Program-made: the position numbers and the translations under genes
The notes under the pieces: model-generated
The model's input: the letters and a program-made list of their open reading frames with translations, nothing else
Told to the model about the DNA's origin: nothing
Databases searched by the model: none
Assembly: GCA_946699065.1 (NCBI GenBank)
Contig: CAMPDV010000146.1
Coordinates: 581,671 to 645,670, forward strand
Reading direction: 5' to 3'
DNA length: 64,000 bases
Source of the DNA: Loxodes magnus
Taxonomy: Eukaryota > Ciliophora > Karyorelictea > Loxodida > Loxodidae
In this document: positions 27,920-40,010 of the stretch, in pieces
How positions within the stretch are numbered: the stretch's first letter is position 1
Layout of the letters: each line of letters starts with the position of its first letter

Positions 27920-28737
27920 TTCTATTGTAATTCTAATTTGAAATAATTAAACCTGCCTTATTTACTCAAACTATTACTATTATCTACTTGCATTTTAAGC
28001 TACTTTTCTCCTTATAGCCAATATTTACTAAACTTATAGGTTTAGTTGCAAGTTTCAGACATTATGTCACATTTCTTTTTAAGTTTAAAGGCAGATGATA
28101 AAGCTGATTGACAGTATAATGGATTTAAAATGGAAATGTAAAATAAAATGTGATAAAGGATAAAAGCAGCGCTAGTTAGTTTGGGGATTGATAGTTAGAA
28201 AGCAGAAGAGATTAGTTATAGAAGTTAAAGATAAGCTAACTTTAAATGAAAGGCTAGTAATCTATTTAAATCTAGTCTCCTCTTTTCATTAATCAATTAG
28301 ATCGAATTATTTTTGGTAATATTAAGCATATTTAATAGATTAAAGTAAATCAAAGCTTTATAGAAGAGAATCTTGCTTACTGAACTTTCGTTAGTAAACT
28401 TCCAAAAGAAGACATTTTAGCTAACTTAGATTAATCATTTAGTCTACTATATAAGGAATATATAGTAATTACTCTCAGATATAGCAGATAATAAAAAGCA
28501 GGTAAATATTCTATTGATAATAAAGAATTATTGGAAGTAATTATAGTAATATTATATTAAGTACTTAAATAAAAGAACCTTAACTATTAAATAGAAGGTT
28601 TGATAGAAGAGTATTACGAAAAATGAATATTTAATATATCAGTAGAAACTTATGCTTAAAATTAAAATATTGAAGGATTTTTTATTTGAAATCTAATTTA
28701 ATTTTCTTAAGTTAATTTCCTAAAACATTTGGTGAAT
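27920..28737. other. Intergenic, AT-rich, between divergent genes
   Basis: About 0.8 kb separating the 5' ends of the FkbM gene (minus) and the receptor gene (plus), so it should carry both promoters. No motif, repeat or gene seen. Confidence 0.55.
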
Positions 28738-31700
28738 ATGAAGATTAAGTTTAAACTACAAGCTTTTATTCTTAAAGTTATCTACTTATTTTAAGTGATA
28801 AGAGTTACAACCTAGCTCTCTATAGGAATTTTAGCTACTAACTAAACTAACCAGGAGTTGGTGAGACTTATTTAAGAAGGAGCGAGATAATTTTTTTCTA
28901 CTGATAGTAGTATAAATAGAATGTAGAGTTAGCCAGTCTAAATATTCGCATAGTAGTTAGGTGGCTAGTTTGATTCACATTAGTAAATATAAGAATGAAG
29001 ATAAGAGGAATAAGGAATTTTACTGATTTTGGATTTAACAAAGTCTTATATATATTCTATTCACATTGCTACAGAATGCTCCAAATAAAATTTGATTCAT
29101 TTAGTATCTGAAGGATATAATAACTTATTCTGCTAGTAGTATGATTTAGTCTAGCTTTCTTAAAAGAAATTCAAAAACTCATTCTGTGTTGATCTGAATT
29201 CTGCAATGGAGGCATAAGCTTTTAAAATTCTATTGGAGTATTTCGAGTGGAACAATTTAGGGATTTTATAAAACTAAGTGATTTAGCAGTTTGTGTCTAT
29301 TCTTAGATAGCAGGCTGATATATAAATAAGATCTCATTTAATTTTTAATTTGTACCATTTAAGAGAACAGCTATATGAAAAAGCCGCAAGAATAACTTCC
29401 TCTTACTAAGGGATGTTGAAATCTTCTGGAACAAGCATTTTTATTCTAACCTTAGATAATGAAGAATAGTAGTTTTCAGATAGTTATATATATGGCAATA
29501 TTTAAAACATGCTAATGATGTCCCAGATTAATAGATAAGGATACTAAATAATCTACTCATCTAAAGCTTCTACCTACTTTTTTGCCTACCAGTAGTTTTA
29601 AAATTAATCATAGATACCTTCTATTAACGTTGGCATAGCTAATAATTACAACCTAGAAGGATTAATTTTGATCACTCCATAAATGGCTACTTCATACGCT
29701 AATCTACAATTCTACTTATTAAGTGAACATTTCAAGATATTGAGCAAGTTAATTCAAAAGTTAAATTAAACAGACATTTCGAACTAATTCTCGAATGGTT
29801 TTAAGAGTAGCTGGAAAAATGGATCTGTAATATAAAATTATAGGTACAAAATATATAACATTTAGCATAAGGAAATTATACAAGTAGGAGAGATTGATAT
29901 ATTGAATAAGGAAATTATATGATAAGGCTAAATTATCTTTTAAGGAGGAACTCTTATGTAGCCTGATGATGAATATATTAAGATTAATATATCATATTGT
30001 AACGAACTATCAGATAATTAAAATACTATGCAGGCTTATCTAAATTATTAGTATTACCCCCATGCTGCATAATTAGGTATACTCGAAGTTAACTCTAATA
30101 GAGACATCCTTAAATATTACAAGCTCAATGCTTTCACTTATAATACTATGGCTTCTTGGAACTAAACTTACTTTTAAGAATTTTATTCAGCAAACTTGAA
30201 GAATTTAGGAATAGCAATTTTGGCTCCATTTAAGAATCAAGTGACAGCTTAATGACTAAATTTTTTCCAGTAAAACAACGATCTTAGACCTATAATATCA
30301 GGATCAGATACAGTTTCATACTTTGGAGACAAAGTAAAATATTCCAATTTTTTAAGAACTATTCATCCTAATAATTTTCTAGCGAGTATAATCATAAAGA
30401 TGTGCTTAAGCTAGAACTGAAAATAAATAGTCATTTTATATGAGAATACTACTTGAGGAAAGGATTTATCTGATTTAATTAAATTAGAAGCTAGAAATGC
30501 TAATATCAAAATAGCCAATTCTGAAGTCAACTAGGTTTATCAGTAAAATCTAGTCTTGCAAAATTTAAGTTAATGGCAACCAAAAATTAAGGACTTTTAT
30601 GATACTAGAGTTAGGATTGCCATTTGTGTTTGCTAGTGATAAGATTTTTCTAATTATATTTTAGAATATTTGTATCAGATAGGAGCGAGAAAAGGGGATT
30701 TTGTATGAATAGCAACTGAATGATTAAATTAATAAAATTTTCCTGAAAAGCCTAAAAATTATGAAGAGAAGAAGTCAATGGAACTAATTTATGGATCTAT
30801 TCAATTCACTCCTTCAGGTTATTCCAATGAATATGGACAGCAAATTCTTCAGAAACATTAAGATATTTTTAAAGAAATTCCAGAATTTTATGGGTCCTTT
30901 CAATTTGATAGTGTTATTCTACTAGGAAAAGCTCTTGAGTATTTAGTTCAAAATAACTAAGATTATGAAAATCCTTTATTATTATAAGAAGCATTAAGGT
31001 ATATTCGTCTAAAGGCAACTAGTGGATACTTGACTATTAGTTTATCATCAAATAATCCTTTATTTTAGAAATACGATATCATGAATTTAAGAAATGATAA
31101 AGGTAAACATTTGGATAAAATAGGTGTATTTTGCGAAATATGTGACGTTTCTTTTAATCTATAAAAGAAGATTAAATGAAGCGATGAAACGACTAATAGA
31201 TAATTGGATCACATTTAAGATATAGATTGTCCATTCAGATCTAGAGAGATTGAAAGCTTTTAGGTAGGAAAAAAAATAGTCTGGATAATAATTTCTCTAA
31301 TAATCATAGCAGTTATACTTCTAAGCTTCTTGAGCTATAGAACTTGAAATAAGCTACAAATATAAAAATTAGAACTAAGAGAAAATATCTAGATTTAGGA
31401 TTATATATTCTTCTTTGTATTCTTTATTGAGTAATTTTAATATCTTTCATGTGGACCAAATTATGAGTATATTAGCTCTTTTCTCTAAGACTTTTTTAAC
31501 TTATTTAAATTAGAACTGTATGAAATACTAGACTTAAATAGGGACTTATTTTACATTTTGTATCAGTTTTGCTTTGGAGTATCTTTCATTTGGATTATAA
31601 TGTTCTTAATACTGCTGATTAAAATAGAGCTTTACTTTCCAAACTGGTTGACAAAGTAAATAACTTAAAGGGTATTTAATGTATCTCCAATATTGACCTA

Positions 31701-33726
31701 TATTATATTTGTTCCTATTTTTAATATTATTTCAGAACCTTTTTATTGCCTACATGCATGGGATAAAAACAGAGATGGTAAACTATCTTTAAGTGAAAAT
31801 TATTTAGAAGTTGATTGCACATAAATTTGTTGAGAAGAAAGTCATATAAACCTTTTCGTTTAAACAATGATAGGTATTGTATTCTTCGTTCTTATATTTG
31901 CGTATTTTAGACCTTTCTAGCAATTTATATGAACTGACTGTCATATTTAGTAATCAGTTGCATTTATTAACTGAAAAACTATTTTTTAAACTATCTTCGT
32001 ATTAATTTCCAAGAGTATAGGGAAAACTAACAAAGCAGGGTATGGGATATTCTTTACCATCCTATTTACTTTCTACAGTTATGTAGTCTATAAATTTAGA
32101 AACTCCTGCTATAATTATGGGAGATACTACTGTCTCCAAATCTCATTTTTTGCTGCTATAATCTGGATTTCGCTTTTAGCGACCATTAGCTAACTAATAG
32201 GTCTTGATTAGTATAAAACCTTCTTTTTGTCTATTTTAATAATAGGCTGAGTTATTATTTTTTTGACTGGAATCTTTGCAATGGAATAAAATCACCCTGT
32301 GTTCTTGGTAAGAAAACTTCAAGACTTTAAATTATGGTTTAAGTTTGCAATAAAACCTAGCGCCAATGTTAATATGCTTTAGAAAGTGATTTAAGGAAAT
32401 TTCGCAAGATAAATGAGTATTAAGATTGATAAAAAGGAGAAAGTCCAAAAAGATGCTTTCTAATTTAAAATGAGGCAGCTAAGAAGCTCCGTCCTCTTTC
32501 TAAAAAAGCAGAAAATGAAATCTGAGCTCCGAAAATAAAACTTCTCTAACTTCATGAAGGCAAGTACAGCTGAAGCTTTAGCCAAGTTTCAACACTCGCA
32601 ATCAAAATAAAACGGTAATCCTTAAGAACTAAATTCTTTTGTTAATGCATAATAAAGCAGAGAAGACTTTGATAACCATAAAGCAAAAAATAAAAAAGAT
32701 TAAAAAAAGTAAAATAAAAAAGCAAGCAATCAATAGCAGTCTCTATCATTAAATAAAATGAAGGATATTTTAAATGACAATAATTAAGCACATTTCTAGA
32801 GGTTTAAAAGATAAATAAGTAGCAAATCTATAAGTAGTGAAAGCTACAATATCTTTAGTGATTATGAATCTGAATCTCAGTTAGAAGATGAGAATCCTGA
32901 TTTATAGAATTAATAAATTGAAAATCAAAACGGAAATAAAAGTCACCATGCATATACTGATTCTGTTTTGCAACATTAATAGGACTTTTCTATTATAGCT
33001 TAACATGTAGAAATGATGAAACCTCAGTAAGAAGATTTATAAAATGTTTAAATGAATTAGGAAAATTAAGAAAGCTAATAAATGATGGTGAACGATAAAA
33101 TAAGCTAAAGAAAATCTAAAGAAGATTTAGATCAAACATTAGACTAAACTTTAGATCAAATAGATTAGAATAAAAATAATAATTAGAATCAGAAGTAAGT
33201 ATTTTTATTTCATAGATACGTTATACCTTCAGATTAAAACAGTATAGACTTATAGCGTTTATCTCCATTAGAAAGCGAAGAGTTCATTTTAAATAGTTCT
33301 AATTCTGAAAGAGTCCAAAAAGAAAATTTGGAAAAAAAACATTAAAAGAAATAAAAGAAATACCTCTAATAATTATCCATAATTTTCCATCTTGTTATTA
33401 AAATACTTTCACTAAATTAAGTTATAATTGCAAAATTCTTATATCAATATCTTCTAAAATAGCTTTATACTAAAAACTTATTATTGCCATATTAAATCCA
33501 ACTATAAGTTTGGTTTTAAATCATCAATCTTCTAAATTTATTTCCAAATTTTTCTAATAAACATATCTACCACTAAACCAAGTTTTATTTCAAATACATG
33601 CTAATTAGCTTAATTTTAATCAAGATACTTAAAACATGTTTAAAAGCTATCTATAGTTCCACATCTAACTTCTTTCCATAAAACTACATACAGTATATAT
33701 TCCATATGTTTATGCTTATTGATTGA
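28738..33726 (+). CDS. Large multi-pass receptor with two ligand-binding (ANF-receptor-like) domains
   Basis: About 1,540-1,660 aa, apparently a single exon. The N-terminus (MKIKFKLQAFILKVIYLFQV) looks like a signal peptide. Residues about 90-400 and 440-815 each resemble a type I periplasmic-binding or family-3 receptor ligand domain; the second is clearer (NTMASWNQTYFQEFY, LSQNWKQIVILYENTTWGKD, YGSFQFDSVILLGKALEYL). A transmembrane helix near residue 846 (IVWIIISLIIIAVILLSFL) is followed by several more to about residue 1180. Between two of these is an EF-hand-like loop, DKNRDGKLSLSE. A long Gln/Lys/Ser-rich, presumably cytoplasmic tail ends the protein. Several conserved-looking Trp are TGA. 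The 3' end is unclear: the first in-frame TGA is at 33724, but composition changes at the tandem TAA-TAA of 33367-33372. A sensory receptor is the likely role; the ligand and coupling are unknown. Confidence 0.85.
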
Positions 33727-34070
33727 TTTTTAAAAATAAGAGGAAATCTTATTTTCTCTTATTTATCTTAGATTATATGAATGAAAACTAAGCTTTTAAT
33801 TTACATTTATTACAGTTTTCATCTTAAGAATAATCAATAAAAGACACAATGCAATATAGAATTTTTTAATTGGCTGTTCTACATAAATAAGATATAAGTA
33901 TAACTATATGTAATAAGCTACTATTTGATTTAAAGTTCGTTTTATTTAGTAGCTGCTTGATTGTATTAGTTATGATAATGAAATAGGCAGGCAATAAGTA
34001 AGTGATTAAAAGTTGATTTATATATTTATTATAAAATAAAGTTAAAGAGTTCTAAAAGTTTGAAAGTAAA
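33727..34070. other. Intergenic between convergent genes
   Basis: A short AT-rich spacer, or about 700 bp if the receptor ends near 33369. Nothing else seen. Confidence 0.5.
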
Positions 34071-35286
34071 TCAGAAATTTTCCCACATACTAAAGTATCC
34101 ACTAATATCGGAGCAACTAAATCCATCTGGAGTTTTGTTTATACACCTAAATAATGGTTAAAGTTCCTTACGTTATTGATGCTTTATGTAAATTTTCTCC
34201 TTTAATTTCTAATGTCTTTATATCAACTCCTTCTCTTTCTTTTTTCTAGAACCAGTACAGAGAGGCTTAAGCTTAACTCAATCTTTTCTAGCTTGGCTTG
34301 TTACCTTGAACTTTATTTTCTTCAGTTTCTTCTTCTTCCTCTTCTTTAATTCCTTAAAGCTGCTAAACTGCTTATGTAATTCTTCTTTTACTTTATTCAT
34401 CTTCATTGCCTAGAACTTTAACCAGTTTCCAAGCTTTGTTCAAGTAGTTTAAGATTTATATATTCTAATCGAATCCAGCACATACAATTTAGTTATCGTT
34501 TTCCATATATAAAGCCATATATGGTGCCTAAGACTTATAAATTTAAGTTTTATCTTAGCTTGAAAGGTCTAATTTATAAAGAGTAGAGTCATGACATGCT
34601 GCATATATGAATTATCCTGATTGACTGCAACATATCGAATTTACCCATGAAGATACTTCAAATTTATATATTTCCTGATTAAATACCTTTACAGTCGCAA
34701 AGCTACCTGATGGTGCTAGTTTGGCATCATAATTTTCATCTACCTTTTCCACATAACAGCCAATCACTCTAATTGTTTTATCTAAACCAGCTGCTACTAT
34801 CACATGACCTGAATTTTCATCGAATTTAATGCAAGTTAGATAAGGCTTTGGCTTTATTTTTATCTTTTCAGTTACCCATCCATCGGAGTCTAAATATCCA
34901 ATATGAACAAATAATCCTCCAGCGCCAACTGCAAATTTGTTACCTCTGAAATTCCAAGTACAGCAAATAGCAGGCTTAGACTCGCTAATTCTAACAGATT
35001 AAGGCAACCATTTATCATTCTTTAATATCCAGACGAAAGCATCTCGATCGAAAGAACATGAGAGAATCAAATTAGACACTTTTGACCATTCTAATTAACT
35101 CACAAAATCCAAATGCTCAATTAAGTAATGTGTAGGAACCCAATTAGCAATCTCTTTATCTTCAGTATTGTAAATTAGTATCGTATTATCATTCGGACAA
35201 AGTGCAAGTTCTATATAAAATAACAATAAACAAAAATTTACATTTATAATCTTTACTCCAAGAATGAGTTGATATTCCTTATTCAT
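34071..35286 (-). CDS. ARPC1: ARPC1, Arp2/3 complex WD40 subunit
   Basis: A beta-propeller subunit of the Arp2/3 complex, which nucleates branched actin. It is about 390 aa, the usual size. Repeats include ALCPNDNTILIYN, EWSKVSNLILSCSFDRDAFV, CTWNFRGNKFAVGAGGLFVH, IVAAGLDKTIRVIGCYVEKV and WVNSICCSQSGQFIYAACHD, in the ARPC1 order. An acidic/Lys insert (EEEEETEENK) precedes the last blade. A 25-nt intron (34147-34171) is needed to reach the C-terminus NKTPDGFSCSDISGYFSMWE and the TGA at 34071-34073. A second intron, of 21 nt, may lie just after the start (Phe/Leu-rich stretch before ALCPN); it keeps the frame, so I cannot prove it. Gln is mostly TAA/TAG. Confidence 0.92.
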
Positions 35287-37183
35287 TTAATAATCCTCAC
35301 ATCTTTATTTAAATTCCCACTCTTATTTAATTATCTAAATATGGTATTATCCACTTAATATTCCTTATAGTATACTGCTTATTTTAGCAATTGTGTAAGA
35401 GTAATTTTCTTTATTTCTTCTTAGAAACTCTGTCTCTTTATACTCTCTTTATTAATCCTATATCTGCATTTTATTTTTGAGCTTATAACCCTTTTTGGAG
35501 CTTAAAAAGGCTAATTATTTACTAAAAGTTCTTTTGAATTAAGATGAAATATATGCTTTATAGCTAAGCCTTATCTTAATTTAACTCTTCTCTATATACT
35601 CTCTTTAATTTACTTTCTCATGTTCAATGGAATGCAAATACATTTATAATGTTTACTAGTATTTCCTTTAATAGTTTAAGGACTACTTTCAAAAATAAAT
35701 ATAGTCAAATATAGTTTCTAATTAATAAAGCCTTAGTAATGTTAGCTTATAGTTAAATTCTAGTATCATCTAATTTATTAACTAGTGTAGATACCTTTGC
35801 TATCTATATAAAGTACTATTGAACTGCTTCTTATTATTTAGTTAAACCAACTACTAGCCTTAACTGAAATTTACCTATTATGTATATACAATAATTTAAG
35901 CATATGACCATAACTATTTATTACTAAAATAGAAGTATTTTTAATTAGAGAATCATTTAAATTATGTATCTTATAGTTATTAAAAATAAGCCTTCTTTCC
36001 TCTATTCCTTTGCACCTTATTTTTAAATCTTTTATTCTATGGAATTTACTAATCTAATTTTAAAACTTTAATAGAAGGATTTATGTTTTAAAGCTATGAC
36101 TAAGAGCTTTTACTTATATACCTATAGTTGATTTATTATAAAATTGAATATTTATAAATTATCTTTAATAATATAACTTTTACCCTTATTTTCTTGCTAA
36201 TGTTCTTCTATATAAGTCTGAAATCTAAGTAATTTACTTATTCCCTTATTATAAAATTTAATAATGGGTATAAAGGCTAAATTCATATCTGAGGAGAATA
36301 AAGAAAAATAAGATAAAAGGGCTAAAGAGTTTTAATTCAGCATCTAGCAAGCTTGGGTAATGGTTTAAGAAGTGGTTAAGATAGAATAATAAGAAATATC
36401 TAGCTGATAATGGAATTGAGACAAATAGAAGGCTAAACTCTTTTTAATACTTGGATTAGAAAGGATACTAAGGTATAGTATATAAACTAAAGATTTATTT
36501 CTGATAAAGCAACAGATTCTAGATTTTCTTGATTAACTTTATAATTTATGTTTAAAGATATAGATCTGCACTGCTATAGTCAAATAGCACTGTTATTAGT
36601 TCCAAGAAATCTAATTATTTTAGCAACTAAAATTAAGAAATATTTGTTTAAATAAATCTGCTAATGGATGGATCATCAATTTAAGTATTTTGTGCTTTCA
36701 ACTCCAAATAAGAAAAAGATGGCTCTGCATTTAAAAAAGTTTTGAGGTATAAAGTTAAAGTTGATAACTTAATGCTTAAAATTAAATTTATTTAGAAACT
36801 ACTAAACATTAAACAGCAAATAATTAAATATTGTAATTACAAAGAATCAAACTCTTATAAAGAAAGAGATATGGAATATCAAGCAAAAATAAACTAATAA
36901 AGGAGTTATAAAATCATTGTAGCTATATTAGTGGATATATCTTATCTAAAGTGTAAGAAATTAATTAATTTTATAATCTCTACCCACTGTTTTTAAAGCG
37001 TGTTTTGAAGTATATTTCAATTAGAAAATAAAAGTAAACCAAAAAATTGAGCTTTGATTTTCAGTTGAAGCGTTATTAGCCAGAGCTTATTTTGCTTAAT
37101 ATTGAAAGATTAATATAAAAGGATATTGAATTCTGCTAAAAATTCCGTTTATAAGCTTTTGGAGTTTATTATTTTATATTAAA
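35287..37183. other. Intergenic, about 1.9 kb, AT-rich
   Basis: No gene assigned. A plus-strand frame from ATG 36264 to TGA 36405 (MGIKAKFISEENKEK...) has protein-like composition but only 47 codons and no family. No repeats or RNA genes seen. Confidence 0.45.
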
Positions 37184-37567
37184 ATGTAAAGAGGAAATTG
37201 GAAGGTCAAGAGAGGAAGAAAATTTCAAAGTCACTTACAAAGCAAGAAAAATCAAAGGACCCAGAGATTTACTGTAAAATACAAAGTTCAAAAAAATCTT
37301 TCAGTTGTATAAGCTCCACGCTCTGCATAAAGAAAAATTCCTTAAACATTACTTCAGCGCTCCTCGAAAAGATTTAATGGGAAAAGAACAAGAGACACTA
37401 CAAGCCTAAGGCAAAAATTGGATAAAGAATTGGATAATTACTGGAGTAATAAAGGTGAGAATCTAACTAAGTTGAATCTAGATAATGAGTTGGACAATTA
37501 TTGGAAAAATACAACGTAAGAGGATGTAAGTTAGAATTAAAATGCATAGAATTAGAAAAGCTCTTGA
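37184..37567 (+). CDS. Small CHTOP/FoP-type RNA-associated protein
   Basis: 127 aa. The N-terminal two thirds are strongly basic (NWKVKRGRKFQSH, RTQRFTVKYK, SSKRFNGKRTRD), suited to RNA binding. The C-terminus carries two copies of a short motif, LDKELDNYWSNK and LDNELDNYWKN, which is the C-terminal duplicated motif of CHTOP/Friend of PRMT1 and of ALY/REF-type TREX proteins involved in mRNA export. It starts at ATG 37184 and the first in-frame TGA, at 37565, closes the protein just after the second motif. The frame contains many TAA/TAG codons, so a standard-code search would miss it. An extra upstream exon is possible. The motif match is visible; the export role is by analogy. Confidence 0.72.
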
Positions 37568-40010
37568 AAGCAAAAAAGACTGGATAGAAACTAATTGATT
37601 TAATATCTTATTTCATTAAATTCCATCTACCTCATTTTCATATAAATTTATATGATCTAATCTACACTTTATAAATTATTCTTTCTTTGTAAAATGCTGA
37701 TAAACAAAGGCCATAGTTTACTAAGACAAAATTGTTTTGGTATAGTCAAAGTTCTAATCTCTTATTCTTAAAGCTACCATAAATAACATTTTTTTCTCTA
37801 AACTTAAATCTTAGAAGTTAAAGAATAAAAATAGAATTCTTATATCTCTAAATAGCTTCACAGCTTATTGCACTTATAAATTCTTAAAATTTTCATTTAG
37901 AGTGATAAAATATCCCTAAAATAAGATAATATAGGTATATATAGCTCTTCATCTTTTAAAGTGACTGCATATTTCAAATTTATCTCTTCAAAACAATATC
38001 CTCCCTTTAAAGATATAACTAAAGAAATCTCTATTTGCTATTTTATTCTTCCTATACTAATTGAATAATCCTTTTAATTCTATCCATTTATAACCTAAGA
38101 ACTTTACACCTTACTACTTCAATTTTATTCATTTACCAGTTTATTAAATAAAGGTAACTTAAATGGAGGAACAGTACTAAGAACGGAGCATTCTAAATTT
38201 GATAACCTCTCTAACATGATTGATTATAAAACTTGATCCTGTCTCATTACTTTGCATAATTATGTATAGGAGGAAATAATAGTCTGCAATGACTCCACAT
38301 TTATAATTTGAGAAAGATATGTAAATACTTCTTTAACTTATTTAAACTTTTCTATTTTTTTCTTATATCAAACCTTTAAAATTTGATTTTAAAACAGCTG
38401 TATCTTGTAAAATAAGCTATAATTATTAAAAGCCTAGTTTTATATATAACAGCTTTAAATTTACTATTTTATCCAGCTTCTTTAAATACCCTAACTTCTA
38501 TGAAAATTTAAGTTAAACTCTTGTTACTAACTAAATAGATAGTGCATTAATACTCCTTAGTTATTAAGATTTATTCTATAAACTAAGGTATGAAAGTGCA
38601 TGATATTATTATTAAATACTAAGGCCATTTAACTCTGAATCTGATCAGACTATTTTAAATTACCTAGAAAGGCAAGGAAACATCTCTTAGGATATAGACA
38701 AATTATATTAAATCACTTCAATCAATACCTTCAATAGCATTTTCCATATATATTATAATATTATCTTTCTCCTTCATTTCTTTACTTAAACGATATGAGA
38801 TATACATTCTAATTCTTAAAGTATTTAAATTAACTTGAAAGGAGTTAATTAAAGAATAGGAACTAATTATAAGGGACATGCATAAATATTGGCACCTTAA
38901 GTATAAAATATATAATTAATAGTTTGGAATTAGGTAAATAGAATCATTATAAATAAGCTTAGCTATATGCATTGCTAGCTAGATAAATCAGTAATATAAA
39001 TTTAGATCATACTAGTTAGATAATACTTTTATATCATTTAATTAACTCTATAGATCCAAGGTAATATAGAATTAATTAATATCACTAACTTTAGTTAGGG
39101 CTGGTAGAAAACTAATTTATAAAAGCATAGCTTTTACATAAATATAAAGCTTTAGCTTAAAGAGTAATTAGAATTATGAATGTAGAGTAGTAATTTAATA
39201 AATATAAGCTAAAGCAGAGGAATATTATCTAAGTTTAAGCTAACAAATTAAAAGCAATTTCATGAAAAGTTAGCTTAAGAAAATACATATATAAGCTTAT
39301 TTCTGATTTAAGTCTAATTATTAAATACAAACAAGAAATTTCTTTATCAACATAAATTTCCGTTCATTCCATGATTATAGAATCATTAATATATATGAAT
39401 CAGTAAAGCTTGGTATAACATTCAGTATTCCTACAGTTAATACAAATTAAAAGTGAATCATCAGAAGTAACTAGATTAAAAAATCTAAAATAACTCCTAA
39501 ATATAGCAATAAAGATAAGTTCATATCTCATTCTTATAACCAATTGGCTTTTTATAACTATAAATTATCTAAGCTGGAAAATTAAGTAATATAGTCCTAA
39601 ATTACACATTATCCAAAATGGATAAATAAAATGTCATTCAATTTAAAAAGCATAAGCATATTAGAGATTATAATATTACAAAAAAGTTCATTATAACAAA
39701 TTAAAAAGCTACTTTAGCTTTAAATAAACATTTATACCTTAGTAGGCTATAATTATTTAAGCTTTTAATAAGTTAGTAGCATAAATATAACTCTACATTT
39801 TAATAAACCGCTTAAATATCCTGTAGATTGACATACTTACAGTAAACTACTTTACCAATATTTTGTTAGAAGTAATGAAGGATTAAGAAATTAAAAAGTA
39901 GAAGAATTATTAATATAAAGAGTAAAAATTGGGATAAAGAGAGTTTTGAGTGTTAAAGGAATATAAATAGAAAAATCATATTAAAACACATAAAATAATT
40001 ATTCCTTAAT
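37568..40010. other. Intergenic, about 2.4 kb, AT-rich
   Basis: A spacer between convergent genes. No coding frame with recognisable motifs, no repeat array, no RNA gene. Confidence 0.5.
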
